Assembly: GCA_963756575.1 (NCBI GenBank)
Contig: CAVWOM010000011.1
Coordinates: 124,001-188,000, forward strand
Reading direction: 5' to 3'
Source: Palsa-504 sp963756575
GTDB lineage: Bacteria; Actinomycetota; Actinomycetes; Streptosporangiales; Streptosporangiaceae
Length of the DNA stretch: 64,000 nucleotides
Each line of letters starts with the position of its first letter. Positions within the stretch are counted from its first letter, which is position 1. Positions 23,480 to 32,658 of the stretch are shown here, one piece after another. The translations under genes and the position numbers were made by a program. The notes under the pieces were generated by a model, which saw only the letters and a list, made by a program, of their open reading frames with translations, was not told the DNA's origin and searched no databases.

Positions 23480-24606
23480 CCGCCCCATTTTTTACCGAAC
23501 GTCATGGCCGCACCCCCGAAGCTACCTTCTTCGCGCCCGGGCGGGTCAACCTGCTCGGCGGCCCCGACTATAACGAAGTGTTCGTGCTGCCCTTCGCCCT
23601 CGGCGCCGGGGTCTACGCCGCCGCCTCCCGGCGCTCCGACCGGCAGCTGACGCTCACCTCCCGGCAGGCCGGCGGCGACCCGGTCGTGCTGGACATCGAC
23701 GCGCTCGAACCCGGTTCGGTCACCGGCTGGGCGGCCTACCCGGCCGGGGTGGCCTGGGCCCTGCGGCAGGCGGGCCACCTGGCCGGCGGGGCCGACATCG
23801 CCATCGACGCCGACCTGCCCGCGGGCGCCGGGCTGTCGTCGTCGGCCGCGCTGGAGTGCTCGGTGGCGCTCGCGCTGACCGAGCTCTACCAGGTAGCGGT
23901 GCCGCGGCGTGAGCTGGCCGCGCTGGCCCGGCGGGCGGAGAACGAGTTCGCCGGCGTGCCCACCGGGATCATGGACCAGTTCGCCGCGCTGCTGGGCCAG
24001 GCCGGGCACGCGCTGCTGCTCGACTGCCGCACCGGCACCGAGACCGCCGTCCCGCTCGACCCGGCCGCGGCCGGCCTGACGCTGCTGGTCATCGACACCC
24101 GCGTCCGGCACGCCGTGGGCGACGGCCAGTACGGGAACCGCCGCCAGGCCTGCGAGCAGGCCGCGTCCGCGCTGGGCGTCCGGTCGCTGCGCGACGTCGT
24201 CGACGATCCCGGCGCGCCGGCCCGGCTGGCCGACCCGGCCCTGCGGAGCGTCTGCGAGCACGTCATCGCCGAGAACGGCCGCGTCCTGCGGGTCGCCGAA
24301 CTGCTGCGGGCGGGCGACCAGGCGGCGGTGGGCGACCTGCTGACCGCGTCACACCGTTCGCTCAGCTACCGGTTCCGGATGTCCTGGCCGCAGGCCGACG
24401 CGGCCGTCGAGGCCGCCATCGACCACGGCGCCCTGGGCGCCCGCATGACCGGCGGCGGTTTCGGCGGCTCGGTCGTGGCCCTCGTGCCCGCCGGCCGCGA
24501 GGCCGGGGTCCGCGCCGCCGTGTCCAAGCGGTTCGGGCATCGCGGCTGGCCCGCCCCGCACTACCTGGCCGCGATCCCCTCCGGCGGCGCCCGCCGCGCG
24601 TCGTGA
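23476..24606 (+). CDS. galK: Galactokinase with altered substrate motif
   Basis: 376 residues, GHMP kinase fold. The ATP loop is normal (LPAGAGLSSSAALE), the catalytic Asp is present (GIMDQFAALLG), and the third motif is MTGGGFGGSVVAL. The N-terminal galactose signature, which reads GRVNLIGEHTDYN in galactokinases, is here GRVNLLGGPDYN: the Glu-His-Thr that bind the sugar are replaced by Gly-Pro with one residue lost. Asp31 remains. Either activity is weak, the substrate differs, or the gene has begun to decay. Start GTG 23476 overlaps galT by 4 nt. Confidence 0.85.
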   Translation: MTAPFFTERHGRTPEATFFAPGRVNLLGGPDYNEVFVLPFALGAGVYAAASRRSDRQLTLTSRQAGGDPVVLDIDALEPGSVTGWAAYPAGVAWALRQAGHLAGGADIAIDADLPAGAGLSSSAALECSVALALTELYQVAVPRRELAALARRAENEFAGVPTGIMDQFAALLGQAGHALLLDCRTGTETAVPLDPAAAGLTLLVIDTRVRHAVGDGQYGNRRQACEQAASALGVRSLRDVVDDPGAPARLADPALRSVCEHVIAENGRVLRVAELLRAGDQAAVGDLLTASHRSLSYRFRMSWPQADAAVEAAIDHGALGARMTGGGFGGSVVALVPAGREAGVRAAVSKRFGHRGWPAPHYLAAIPSGGARRAS

Positions 24607-24679
24607 AACGACGGCCCACGTCAGGCAGGCCAGTACCGTGCCCGCCGCCGGAGCACCGGATACAACGCCAGGGCACACC

Positions 24680-24784
24680 ATGCTGCTGGCCGACTGGCCG
24701 CCCGAGGAACGGCGCGAATTCGCCCGCCTCATCGGCCGGTTCGCCGGCGACATTCACCGGCACCTGGACGACCTCGACATCTGA
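24680..24784 (+). pseudogene. C-terminal remnant of a MarR-like gene
   Basis: A 34-residue frame (LLADWPPEERREFARLIGRF and onward, ending DDLDI) matches the final dimerisation helix of MarR regulators and nothing else of the family is found upstream. It is a fragment by this reading; chance resemblance is possible because the piece is short. Confidence 0.35.
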
Positions 24785-24811
24785 CCAGGCCCAGTCGGCT
24801 AGCTGGGCCGG

Positions 24812-25108
24812 CTAACGGGTGAAGACCGCGTGGACCACGATCGTGTTGTCCATCGACGCGATGCCCATCCGGTTCCACGTCAGGCCGAAGTCCGCCCGGT
24901 TGACCGGGAGGGCGCCGTCCAGCACCACCTCGTTCTCGGTGGCGGAGACCTTCGCGTCGAAGGCGGCCGGGCGGGTGTTGCCGCGGACGGTGAGGCTGCC
25001 CGCGACCCGGACGCCCCCGTCGGCCGGGCTCACGCCGTCGACGGTAAAGGTGAGGTCCGGGTGGTTGGCGACATCGAAGAAGTCAGCCGACACCGGGGGA
25101 GGGGTCAT
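24812..25108 (-). pseudogene. YceI-family gene truncated at its N-terminus
   Basis: Ninety-eight residues corresponding to the second half of a YceI lipocalin-like protein: SADFFDVANHPDLTF, then GSLTVRGNTRPAAFDAKV and LNRADFGLTWNR-like NRADFGLTWNRMG near the end. The first 70-80 residues of the domain are missing; they would lie where the divergent MarR gene now starts. The two ATGs overlap as CATG. A truncated beta-barrel is unlikely to fold. Confidence 0.65.
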
Positions 25109-25577
25109 GACGGAGGAAGCGGCCGCCCCGCAGCACTCCGTGATGTGCCTGCGCCTGATGCAGGTGTTCCGCCGCGTGAGCCGGGGAATGCGGCGCTGGC
25201 AAGACGGCGCCGCGCCGCCCGCGACCGCGCCGCTCAGCCCGCGCCACGTCGCCGCGCTCGAGCAGCTCCTCGACGGCCCGGTCACCGTCAGCGAACTCGC
25301 CGCCCGGCTCGGCCTGACCCTGACCACAGTCAGCGGCGTCCTCGCCGACCTCGACCGCGCGGGCTTCATCCAACGGCACCCCGACCCGGCCGACCGGCGC
25401 CGCACGATCGTCCAGGTCATCCCGGCCCAAGCCGCCCTGGTCGGGGAATGGCTAGACGGCGCCGCCAGACCCCTGGCCCGCGTCCTGGACAAGCTCTCAC
25501 CCAGCGAGCAAGAAGCCTTCCTCAAGGCCATGGACCTGCTAGAAACCGAACTCCACAGCCAAGACACCCAGCCCTGA
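25107..25577 (+). CDS. MarR-family regulator
   Basis: 156 residues. Winged helix with LSPRHVAALEQLLDGPVTVS, recognition helix TLTTVSGVLADLDRAGF, and the wing RHPDPADRRRTIVQV (the DxRR motif of MarR). ATG 25107 follows GGGGGAGG. It is divergent from the truncated YceI gene, so it probably once controlled that gene or its neighbour. No effector can be named. Confidence 0.85.
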   Translation: MTEEAAAPQHSVMCLRLMQVFRRVSRGMRRWQDGAAPPATAPLSPRHVAALEQLLDGPVTVSELAARLGLTLTTVSGVLADLDRAGFIQRHPDPADRRRTIVQVIPAQAALVGEWLDGAARPLARVLDKLSPSEQEAFLKAMDLLETELHSQDTQP

Positions 25578-25767
25578 TCCCAGCCTTGATCCACCCAGCC
25601 CGGCCTCTGTAGTCCCATGGACCTCTTTCTAGCCAGGGGTACCTATCTCGCCGGACTCGTGTTTTCTTCCGAGGAAATGTCGTAGCCACCCGATATTATC
25701 GAACTCAGAATCTAGCGATTGGCCCCGCGCCCGACGGCCCTGTGAGCCAGAAGGGAGGTGACCCGGC

Positions 25768-27441
25768 ATGGGCACAACCCCCGCCTTCGCCAGCTCGAGT
25801 GAGGCGCTGGACATGATCCACGCTGGGCTGGCCTTCCTGGCTGCCGCGGACGCGACCGCGATGGGCGTGCAGGAGCGGGCGCGGTGCCTGCGGGAACTAG
25901 AGCAGGCCGACGCGGTAGCCACCGCCGCGCGGACCGCGGTGCTGGGGGCGTTCACGGCCGGGCAGGACTACGCGGACGACGGGGATTACAGTCCGTGCTC
26001 GTGGCTGCGGTACCGGACCCAGGTGACCAAGGGCACCGCGGCTGATCACAGCGCGTGGGTGAAGCGGGGTGCCGGGCATCCCGCGGTCATGGCGGCGCTG
26101 GCGGCCCGGGCGGTCAGCAAGTCCTACGCCCGGGAGATCTGCTGGTGGACGGACAAGCTCCCGGACGACGCCCGCCGGGCCGCCGATGAAATCCTCCTCG
26201 GCGCGGCGTCCTCAGGGCTGGGCCTTGAGGACCTGGCCGGGCTGGCCGCCGAGATGTACGAGCGGTCCCGGCAGGGCCAGCCCGACAGCGATCCCGGCGA
26301 CGGCAGCGAAGACCCGGGCACGGCGTTCGATGACCGGTCGGTGACGCTGGCCAGCACGATCGGCGGCGCCGGGGTCATCCACGGGGACCTGACGCCGGAG
26401 TGCGCGGAGTTCGTCAGGACCGTGCTGGATGCGCTGTCCGCCCCGGCCGGCGCCGATGATGACCGCACGCACGAGCAGCGGTATCACGACGCCCTGGAAG
26501 AGGCGATGCGGCGGCTGGTCGCGGGCGGCCTGGTGCCGCAGCAGAGCGGGCAGCCGCTGAAAGTCTGGGCCTACATCTCGCTGGCCGACCTGATGCAGCT
26601 CGACGGCAGCGCGGAACTGCTGCAGGAGTGGGCCGGGCGGCTGGCGGCGCAGTGGGCCGGGCGGCGGGCCGCCGCCGGTGAGGCCGGCGGCCACCAGGGC
26701 CTGTGGCTGGACGGCGACGCCGCCAAGGGCATCGCCTGCGGCGCGCCCGTCACCCCGGTCATCGTCGGGAACGTGAACCCGGCCGCGTTCGGTGACCTGA
26801 TCAAGCTGTGCGCCCAGCTCGATGAGCTCCGGCACGGCCCCGGCCAGGACGCGTCCGGCGAGGACGAGTTCGATGCGGACCTGCCCGGCACGGACCAGCC
26901 CGGCGATGGCGAGCTGGTGCAGGCCATCCTCGGCAAGGCGGTCGAGCTGCTGTCGGGGCCGGACGGCCTGGCCAGCTTCCTGCGCCGTCATCTGGGGCTC
27001 CGGGCGGGCGGGCCGAGCCTGCCGCTGGACATCGGCTACAGCGAGACCATCCCGGCCTCGATCCGCAACGCGGTCCGGCTCCGGGACCAGCACTGCCAGT
27101 GGGCTGGCCGGTGCAGCCAGCCCGCCGCCGCCTGCCAGGTCCACCACGTCAAGCACAAGGCCAACGGAGGGCAGACCAGCCTCACCGGCTGCGTCCTGCT
27201 GTGCTGGTACCACCACCAGGTCATGATCCACCGGCTCGGCTGGACCCTGGTCGTCAACCCCGATGGCACCACCACCGCCTGGAACAAAGACAAGACCAAG
27301 GTGCTCCACAGCCACGGACCACCCGCCCGAGCCGGCGTAATACCCCGGCCCCGAGCAAGCGCGCAAAGGCAAGCACCGGATGACGCCCGCCAGGCCAACC
27401 TGGACCACGGCGTCATCCGGTGCTGCCCGCGCTTCGGGTAG
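25768..27441 (+). CDS. DUF222/HNH endonuclease-like protein (13E12 family)
   Basis: 557 residues. An N-terminal DUF222 region (residues about 20-330) is followed by an HNH domain: CQWAGRCSQPAAACQVHHVKH, then LLCWYHHQVMIHRLGW. Both Cys pairs and the HH...H metal/catalytic residues are present. Proteins of this family are multicopy in actinomycetes and often linked to recombination hot spots; their substrate is not known. GGGAGGTGA lies before the ATG. A promoter-like palindrome CGATATTATCG is at 25691. The gene ends in a hairpin. Confidence 0.85.
   Translation: MGTTPAFASSSEALDMIHAGLAFLAAADATAMGVQERARCLRELEQADAVATAARTAVLGAFTAGQDYADDGDYSPCSWLRYRTQVTKGTAADHSAWVKRGAGHPAVMAALAARAVSKSYAREICWWTDKLPDDARRAADEILLGAASSGLGLEDLAGLAAEMYERSRQGQPDSDPGDGSEDPGTAFDDRSVTLASTIGGAGVIHGDLTPECAEFVRTVLDALSAPAGADDDRTHEQRYHDALEEAMRRLVAGGLVPQQSGQPLKVWAYISLADLMQLDGSAELLQEWAGRLAAQWAGRRAAAGEAGGHQGLWLDGDAAKGIACGAPVTPVIVGNVNPAAFGDLIKLCAQLDELRHGPGQDASGEDEFDADLPGTDQPGDGELVQAILGKAVELLSGPDGLASFLRRHLGLRAGGPSLPLDIGYSETIPASIRNAVRLRDQHCQWAGRCSQPAAACQVHHVKHKANGGQTSLTGCVLLCWYHHQVMIHRLGWTLVVNPDGTTTAWNKDKTKVLHSHGPPARAGVIPRPRASAQRQAPDDARQANLDHGVIRCCPRFG
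27372..27424 (+). terminator. Hairpin overlapping the end of the DUF222 gene
   Basis: 16-bp perfect arms AGCACCGGATGACGCC / GGCGTCATCCGGTGCT with a 21-nt loop, within the last codons. Terminator is likely; it is also the kind of dyad found at ends of mobile 13E12-type genes. Confidence 0.6.
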
Positions 27442-27568
27442 GGCCGGGTTGACACGGGTCCACCCAAAGGTTGATTTCCCGATCTCCACTCACGGGCCGA
27501 TGGCAGGACGCCCGCCGGTCCGTAGTTTGGTCAGTGTCGTGATGTGCCGCTGAAAGGGACGACCGAGC

Positions 27569-28087
27569 ATGAACACTTCCGCCCAGGACAACCAGCCCGG
27601 CGGCCTGCGGGTATCCGACGCCGACCGGGACCGCGCCATCGCCGAGCTGAGCGAGCACTTCCAGGCCGGCCGGCTCACCACCGACGAGTTCGAGGACCGG
27701 ACGGACCGGGCGCTGAAGGCCCGCACCGTCGGCGACCTGGCCGAGCTGTTCACCGACCTGCCGCGCAAGCCGTCCGCCGTGCCCGGCCCCGGGCCGCAGT
27801 CAGCCACCGGACCCGGGCTCGCTCTGCCTCCTGCCAGCTCCGCACCGGCCCGGCCCGGCCACGTGCCGATCGTGCCCCTGGTGATCGTGGCCATCATCGT
27901 GCTGGGCGGCTTCATCACCGGTCACGGGATCGTAGGCATCCTGATACCCGTCCTCATCGTGTTCCTCATCATCCGGCGCCTGATCGAAGGCGATCGGCAC
28001 GACCGGCACGACCACCACGACCGGCACGACCGGCACGACCGGCACGACCACCACGACCGGCACGAGCACCGCGACCAGCGCCGGTAA
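27569..28087 (+). CDS. DUF1707 membrane protein with His/Asp/Arg-rich tail
   Basis: 172 residues. N-terminal DUF1707 module (LRVSDADRDRAIAELSEHFQ, then GRLTTDEFEDRTDRAL), a Pro-rich linker, one hydrophobic hairpin (VPLVIVAIIVLGGF ... ILIPVLIVFLII) and a cytosolic tail of DRHDRHDHHD repeats made of nine-base units at about 28000-28070. The tail could bind metal, or be an expansion of no function. Single gene with TTGACA promoter-like box at 27448. Confidence 0.8.
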   Translation: MNTSAQDNQPGGLRVSDADRDRAIAELSEHFQAGRLTTDEFEDRTDRALKARTVGDLAELFTDLPRKPSAVPGPGPQSATGPGLALPPASSAPARPGHVPIVPLVIVAIIVLGGFITGHGIVGILIPVLIVFLIIRRLIEGDRHDRHDHHDRHDRHDRHDHHDRHEHRDQRR

Positions 28088-28102
28088 GGCAGGCCGCCCC
28101 GC

Positions 28103-29704
28103 CTAGCTCGCGGCCCGGCTGAAGCGGAAGCCCTTGAAGTCGTGAGACCGGATGTCTCCGAGAGCCGCCCGGTAGTTGGACAGGCCGCCCATGAAGAACA
28201 TGACCGCGTTCTTCTTGCCCGGGATGTTCGCGCCGAAGATCCAAGAGTCCGCCTGGGGGAAGAGCGTCATGTGGGCGATCTCGTTGCAGGTCGCGGTCCA
28301 GCCGTCCTCCGCCTCGGCGGTCGCCTCGATGAGCGCGCCGCCCTGGCGTTCGGCGTCCCGGATCAGGTCGGTGATGAACTCGACCTGGGTCTCGATGCTC
28401 GGCGGCAGGTTGGTGAACGGCCCGTTCGGGCCGAGGATCATGAACATGTTGGGGAACCCGGCCGTGGTGATGCCCAGGTAGCTGGTCGGGGCCTCGTCCC
28501 AGTGCTCGTCAATGTGCTGCCCGCCCCGCCCGCGCAGGTCCATCGACCGGTAGTTGCCGTCGACGGCGTCGAAGCCGGTCGCGAACACCAGCACGTCCAG
28601 CTCGTGCTCAACGCCGTCCGCCGTCCGCACGCCGCGCGGAGTGATCGCCTCGATCGGGGTCTCCTTGAGCGACACCAGCGTGACGTTGTCGCGGTTGAAG
28701 GTCTCGTAGTAGCCCTCGTTGCACAGCGGGCGCTTGGCGTACAGGTCGGTCGGGGTGAGCCTGCGGGCCGTCTCCGGATCCTCGACCACCTCGGCGATCT
28801 TGGACCGGATGAAGGCCGCCGCCGCCTCGTTCGCCTCGGGATTGGTGGCGATGTCAGCGAAGGTGCCGAACATGAACCGGAAGCCGTTGCCCTTATCCCA
28901 GTTCTCCTGAAAGATACGGTCCCGTTCCTCGGCGGAGACGCTCATCGCCTCGACGGCGCTCTCGGTGAACCCGAAGGCGACCACGGAGTTGCGGACCTGG
29001 TCCCAGATCGCGTCGAAGTTCTGCTTGGTCCGCTCGACCTCGGCCGGGTCCACCGGCCCGTTGCCCGACGGCACGCAGTACTGCGGCGAGCGCTGGAAGA
29101 CGGTCAGGTGAGCGGCGATCTTGGGCGCGGCCACGATGAACTGGGTGCCGGTGGAGCCGGTGCCGATCACGCCGACCCGCTTCCCGGTGATGTCGAGATC
29201 CTCGGGCCAGGCGTTGGTGTGCACCAGCGTGCCCGCGAAGGAATCGCGCCCCGGAATGTCGGGCATGTTGGTCTTCGCCAGCAAGCCCAGCGCGTTGACC
29301 AGGTAGCGAGCGGTGTACTCCTCGCCGGTGCCGGTCCGGACGACCCACACGTTGCGGGCCTCGTCGAATCGCGCGCCCGTGACCTCGGTGTTCAGCTGGA
29401 TGTCGCGGCGCAGGTCGAAGCGGTCGACAACGTGGTTGAGATAGCCGAGGATGTGCTCCTGCTCGAGGTAACGAGTGGACCAGTCGTAGTCCTGGAGGAG
29501 GTCCTTGTCGAAGGAGTAGCGGTAGACGAAGCCCTCGGTGTCGGACTTCGCGCCCGGGTACCGGTTGAAGTACCAGGTTCCGCCGATGCCACCGCCCTTC
29601 TCGAACGCCCGGACGGTCAGGCCCTGCTCGTTGCGGAGCTTGTGCAGGGCGTAGATGCCGCCGAAGCCGGATCCGACGACGATGGCGTCGTAGGAGGTAG
29701 TCAT
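28103..29704 (-). CDS. Type I Baeyer-Villiger monooxygenase
   Basis: 533 residues. FAD-binding GSGFGG at residues 11-16, NADPH-binding GTGSTG, and between them FAGTLVHTNAWP at 156-167, the FxGxxxHxxxWP fingerprint of Baeyer-Villiger monooxygenases. It inserts oxygen next to a ketone to give an ester or lactone. Best fit by eye is the cyclohexanone/phenylacetone type. ATG 29704 has GGAGAG upstream. The next gene in the operon is an esterase that could hydrolyse the product, and a divergent AcoR-like regulator flanks both. Confidence 0.9.
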   Translation of the reverse strand: MTTSYDAIVVGSGFGGIYALHKLRNEQGLTVRAFEKGGGIGGTWYFNRYPGAKSDTEGFVYRYSFDKDLLQDYDWSTRYLEQEHILGYLNHVVDRFDLRRDIQLNTEVTGARFDEARNVWVVRTGTGEEYTARYLVNALGLLAKTNMPDIPGRDSFAGTLVHTNAWPEDLDITGKRVGVIGTGSTGTQFIVAAPKIAAHLTVFQRSPQYCVPSGNGPVDPAEVERTKQNFDAIWDQVRNSVVAFGFTESAVEAMSVSAEERDRIFQENWDKGNGFRFMFGTFADIATNPEANEAAAAFIRSKIAEVVEDPETARRLTPTDLYAKRPLCNEGYYETFNRDNVTLVSLKETPIEAITPRGVRTADGVEHELDVLVFATGFDAVDGNYRSMDLRGRGGQHIDEHWDEAPTSYLGITTAGFPNMFMILGPNGPFTNLPPSIETQVEFITDLIRDAERQGGALIEATAEAEDGWTATCNEIAHMTLFPQADSWIFGANIPGKKNAVMFFMGGLSNYRAALGDIRSHDFKGFRFSRAAS

Positions 29705-29742
29705 GGTTCTCTCCGTAAGTTGATGAGCGGGGGAGCCCGCGC

Positions 29743-30648
29743 TCAGCCGGCGTACCACGCGGCGATGGCGGCGATCTGGTTGTCCGCGGCGGCGGTGCGG
29801 CCGGCGTTGAACGGGAACACGTGCTGCTGGCCCTCGACGACGGAGAGGGTCACGTCGACCCCGGCCGCCTGGGCCAGGTCGCTGAGCCTGATGGCGTCGT
29901 GGAGAAGCGACTCGTCACCGCCCGCGGTGATATAGAGCCGCGGGAAGCCGGAGTAGTCGGCGTACAGCGGGTTCGCGAGCGGAGCGGTGGGGCTGACCTG
30001 GTCGCCGAGTACGCCGGCGATCATGCCTTCGAGCAGTTCGACGGTGACCAGCGCGTCCGTGGCCTTGTTCGTGGCCAGCGTCTCGCCCTTGTTCTCCATG
30101 TCCAGCCACGGCGACAGGGCGATGACCGAGCCCGGCCCCGGCTGGCCGCGCTCGGCCAGCGCCAGGGCGGTGGCGACGGCGAGGTTCCCGCCGGCCGAGT
30201 CCCCGACGGTCGTGATGTTCGCCGGCGCGATGCCGCGCTCGACCAGGGCCAGGAAGACCGAGACGGCATCCTCCAGGGCGGCCGGGTGCGGGTGCTCGGG
30301 GGCCCGGCGGTAGTCCAGGACGAAGGCCTGCACCCCCAGCGCCTTGGCGAAGTGGCCCGCGAGCTTGCGATGGCTGGACGCCGAGCCGACGGCGAAGCCG
30401 CCGCCGTGGGTGTAGAGCAGGACCCGGGAGGCGTCCGCGCCGTCCGGACGGCACCAGATCCCGGGGACGCCGCCGATGCTCTCCTCGGCGTAGGTCACGT
30501 CCTCCGGTTCGGTGGTGGGCTGGTGCCACTCGTCGAAGATGCTCCGGAACAGGCGCATCGTGAGGTCCGGCGTGGTCGCGATGATCTCGGTCCAGTCGGC
30601 GTAGAGATCCTTGAGGGGATCTTGGCTGGCAGGCTGCTGATCGCTCAT
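29743..30648 (-). CDS. HSL-family alpha/beta esterase
   Basis: 301 residues. Oxyanion motif HGGG at 81-84, nucleophile GDSAGG (Ser151), catalytic Asp in GGDESLLHD and His in GQQHVFPF. Belongs to the hormone-sensitive-lipase group that takes short esters. It is first in the operon with the Baeyer-Villiger monooxygenase, so the pair probably turns a ketone into an acid and an alcohol. The frame extends far upstream over the regulator gene, which is a shadow. Start chosen at MSDQQPA with GGAAGC upstream. Confidence 0.9.
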   Translation of the reverse strand: MSDQQPASQDPLKDLYADWTEIIATTPDLTMRLFRSIFDEWHQPTTEPEDVTYAEESIGGVPGIWCRPDGADASRVLLYTHGGGFAVGSASSHRKLAGHFAKALGVQAFVLDYRRAPEHPHPAALEDAVSVFLALVERGIAPANITTVGDSAGGNLAVATALALAERGQPGPGSVIALSPWLDMENKGETLATNKATDALVTVELLEGMIAGVLGDQVSPTAPLANPLYADYSGFPRLYITAGGDESLLHDAIRLSDLAQAAGVDVTLSVVEGQQHVFPFNAGRTAAADNQIAAIAAWYAG

Positions 30649-30713
30649 TCCGGTGCTTCCTTTCCCGGTACCGCTGTGATTAGCGACGCTAGGCGCGCCC
30701 GGCCGGCCCGGCC

Positions 30714-30730
30714 TGTTCCGATGTGGAACA
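30714..30730. promoter_or_regulatory. TGTTCC-N5-GGAACA dyad between esterase and AcoR-like gene
   Basis: Perfect 6-bp arms in the 154-bp divergent region; a likely binding site for the Fis-type HTH of the adjacent regulator. Confidence 0.55.
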
Positions 30731-30747
30731 CAGCCCCTTCCCGATTC

Positions 30748-30763
30748 TGTGACCAGCGTCACA
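30748..30763. promoter_or_regulatory. CRP-like site TGTGACCAGCGTCACA
   Basis: Exact TGTGA-N6-TCACA, the consensus of CRP/FNR regulators, in the same divergent region. It suggests cAMP-dependent control of the ketone genes. Confidence 0.65.
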
Positions 30764-30802
30764 TAATGAAGGCGTAGCCACGACGCCGAGGCGGTGACAG
30801 CC

Positions 30803-32578
30803 ATGACGGCCGTGCGTCGCTCCTCAGCCGGCGACGACGAGGTTCGCTCCGCGAAGGAGACCCTCATCTCCCGTGGCCTCATCCGGAGCGGCGGCACGCA
30901 GCCGGCCTGGCTGCCCGGCGAGATCGACCGCAGCTGGCGCCGTTCCATCAGCGCCGGGGCCAGCCGGGCCGCGGGCGCCTTCCCGTTCATCAACGAGTTT
31001 GATGCCGACAGCGAGCTGTGCCACGCGGCCTTCCCGGTGCTCGACCGCCTCGAGGCCACCTTGCAGGACATGGGCACCGCGATCTTCCTGGCCGACCGGA
31101 CCGGCCAGATCGTCGCCCGCCGGGTCACCGGCCGGACCGAACGGGCGAGGTTCGACAACGCGTCCGCCGCGGAAGGATTCGACTTCTCCGAAGAAAGCAT
31201 AGGAACGAACGGCCTTGGCACCGCGCTCCGGGAAAGCTCATCCGTCTTCGTCCGCGGGCCGGAGCACTTCAACGACGCCCTGGAAGCGCTGGCTTGCGCA
31301 GGCACCGGGATCCGGCACCCCGCGACCGGCCGGCTCGTCGGCTCCTTGTCGCTGGCCGCCCCGGCCGATGCCGCCGAGCTGATGATGCTGGCCATGGCCC
31401 GCGAGGGCGCCCGGCAGGTCGTCGACAACCTGAACGCCACCGCCGGCCGGCGCGAGGTCGCGCTCGGGCGCAGCTACCAGCGGCACCGCGCCAAGGGCCC
31501 GGTCATCGTCCTGAACAGCGACACCGTGATGACCAACGTCACCGGGCTGTCCTTCCTCAACGTCGAGATGCACGCCCGGCTGTGGGATGCGCTCCTGTCC
31601 CAGGACTGGGACCGGGGACCACATGTCCTGGATCTCGACCTCGAGGCCCTCCAGGCGCGCGTGCTGGCTCACCGGCTCGACGACCTGGACGACGCGGCGT
31701 TCGCGGTGGAGATCCTCGATCGCCAGCGGCACGACCCGGCCAAGAGCGAGCGGCAGAGCCCGTCCGGGAGCCCGGTCCGGCGCGAGCCCGGCCGCGACCC
31801 CTTCGTGAGCAGCCTTCAGCGCCTGGCCGCCCGAGGTCCGGGTGCGCTGTCGGTGACGGGCCCCAGTGGCTCCGGCAAGTGGCACGTCGTCCGCGAGTGG
31901 CTCCGTTCCGAGGGACACGACCATCCCCTGGTGCTCGACGCGGGCGAACTCAGCGGTTCCTGGCGGCGCGAGGCGATGGCGGCGCTCGGCTCCGGGGACG
32001 CGGTCGTGCTGCGGCGGCTGGAAGACATCGACGCTAGCCAGCTCAACGCGCTCAAGGCCGTGGCCGCCCGCCTGACTCCGGCCGCCCGGCTGGTGTTCAC
32101 GGCCGACCTGAGCCGCTGTTCCGAGGCCATCGTCGGGGTGCTCTCCCAGGTCGCGACCGGTATCGACCTGCCGCCGCTGGCGAGCCGCCGACGGGACCTC
32201 CCGTCGCTGGTCGAAGCGCTCCTGGCCGAGATCGAGCCGCGACGGCGGCCGGTCATCTCGGCGGCGACGATGCAGAGCCTGCTGCGCTGGGACTGGCCGG
32301 GCCACGTCGCGGAACTGCGGCAGCTGCTGCACAGTCTCGCCGCCGAACGGCCCGGGCAGTCGGTCAGCCCGTACCACCTGCCCGAACGCATGTGGGACGC
32401 CGCGAACCGCCGTCCGCTGACCCGGATCGAGTCGGTCGAGCGGGCGGAGATCCTCGCGGCGCTGCGGCAAAGTGACGGCAACCGGTCACAGGCGGCGAGC
32501 CTGCTGGGCATCGGCCGGACCACCTTGTACCGCAAGCTCCACGCGCTCGGCATAGACGACGACGCCCTCCTCTCCTGA
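30803..32578 (+). CDS. AcoR-like GAF-AAA-Fis regulator without the sigma-54 loop
   Basis: 591 residues. N-terminal GAF-like sensor (EESIGTNGLGTALRESSSVF is typical of AcoR/MimR), a degenerate AAA+ core with Walker A GPSGSGKW but no GAFTGA sigma-54 contact loop, and a C-terminal Fis HTH (GNRSQAASLLGIGRTTLYRK). Such regulators in actinomycetes work with ordinary sigma factors and control acetone, propane or ketone oxidation. Divergent from the esterase-BVMO operon, with a dyad and a CRP-like site between. ATG 30803 preferred over GTG 30794 for spacing to GAGG. Confidence 0.85.
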   Translation: MTAVRRSSAGDDEVRSAKETLISRGLIRSGGTQPAWLPGEIDRSWRRSISAGASRAAGAFPFINEFDADSELCHAAFPVLDRLEATLQDMGTAIFLADRTGQIVARRVTGRTERARFDNASAAEGFDFSEESIGTNGLGTALRESSSVFVRGPEHFNDALEALACAGTGIRHPATGRLVGSLSLAAPADAAELMMLAMAREGARQVVDNLNATAGRREVALGRSYQRHRAKGPVIVLNSDTVMTNVTGLSFLNVEMHARLWDALLSQDWDRGPHVLDLDLEALQARVLAHRLDDLDDAAFAVEILDRQRHDPAKSERQSPSGSPVRREPGRDPFVSSLQRLAARGPGALSVTGPSGSGKWHVVREWLRSEGHDHPLVLDAGELSGSWRREAMAALGSGDAVVLRRLEDIDASQLNALKAVAARLTPAARLVFTADLSRCSEAIVGVLSQVATGIDLPPLASRRRDLPSLVEALLAEIEPRRRPVISAATMQSLLRWDWPGHVAELRQLLHSLAAERPGQSVSPYHLPERMWDAANRRPLTRIESVERAEILAALRQSDGNRSQAASLLGIGRTTLYRKLHALGIDDDALLS

Positions 32579-32658
32579 GGCTTGGTGATCGAGTTCTTCA
32601 TCACCCCGACGACACGCACCCCTGGAATGTCAGGCAGCACCGTGGTACATCTCGGCAG

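Noticed and set aside
24603..24815. 70-codon frame after galK
   Set aside because: Random-looking Pro/Ser/Thr sequence; the MarR-like tail in another frame explains the coding signal better.
28142..29935. 597-codon plus-strand frame over the BVMO gene
   Set aside because: Antisense of a clearly identified flavoprotein; no motif.
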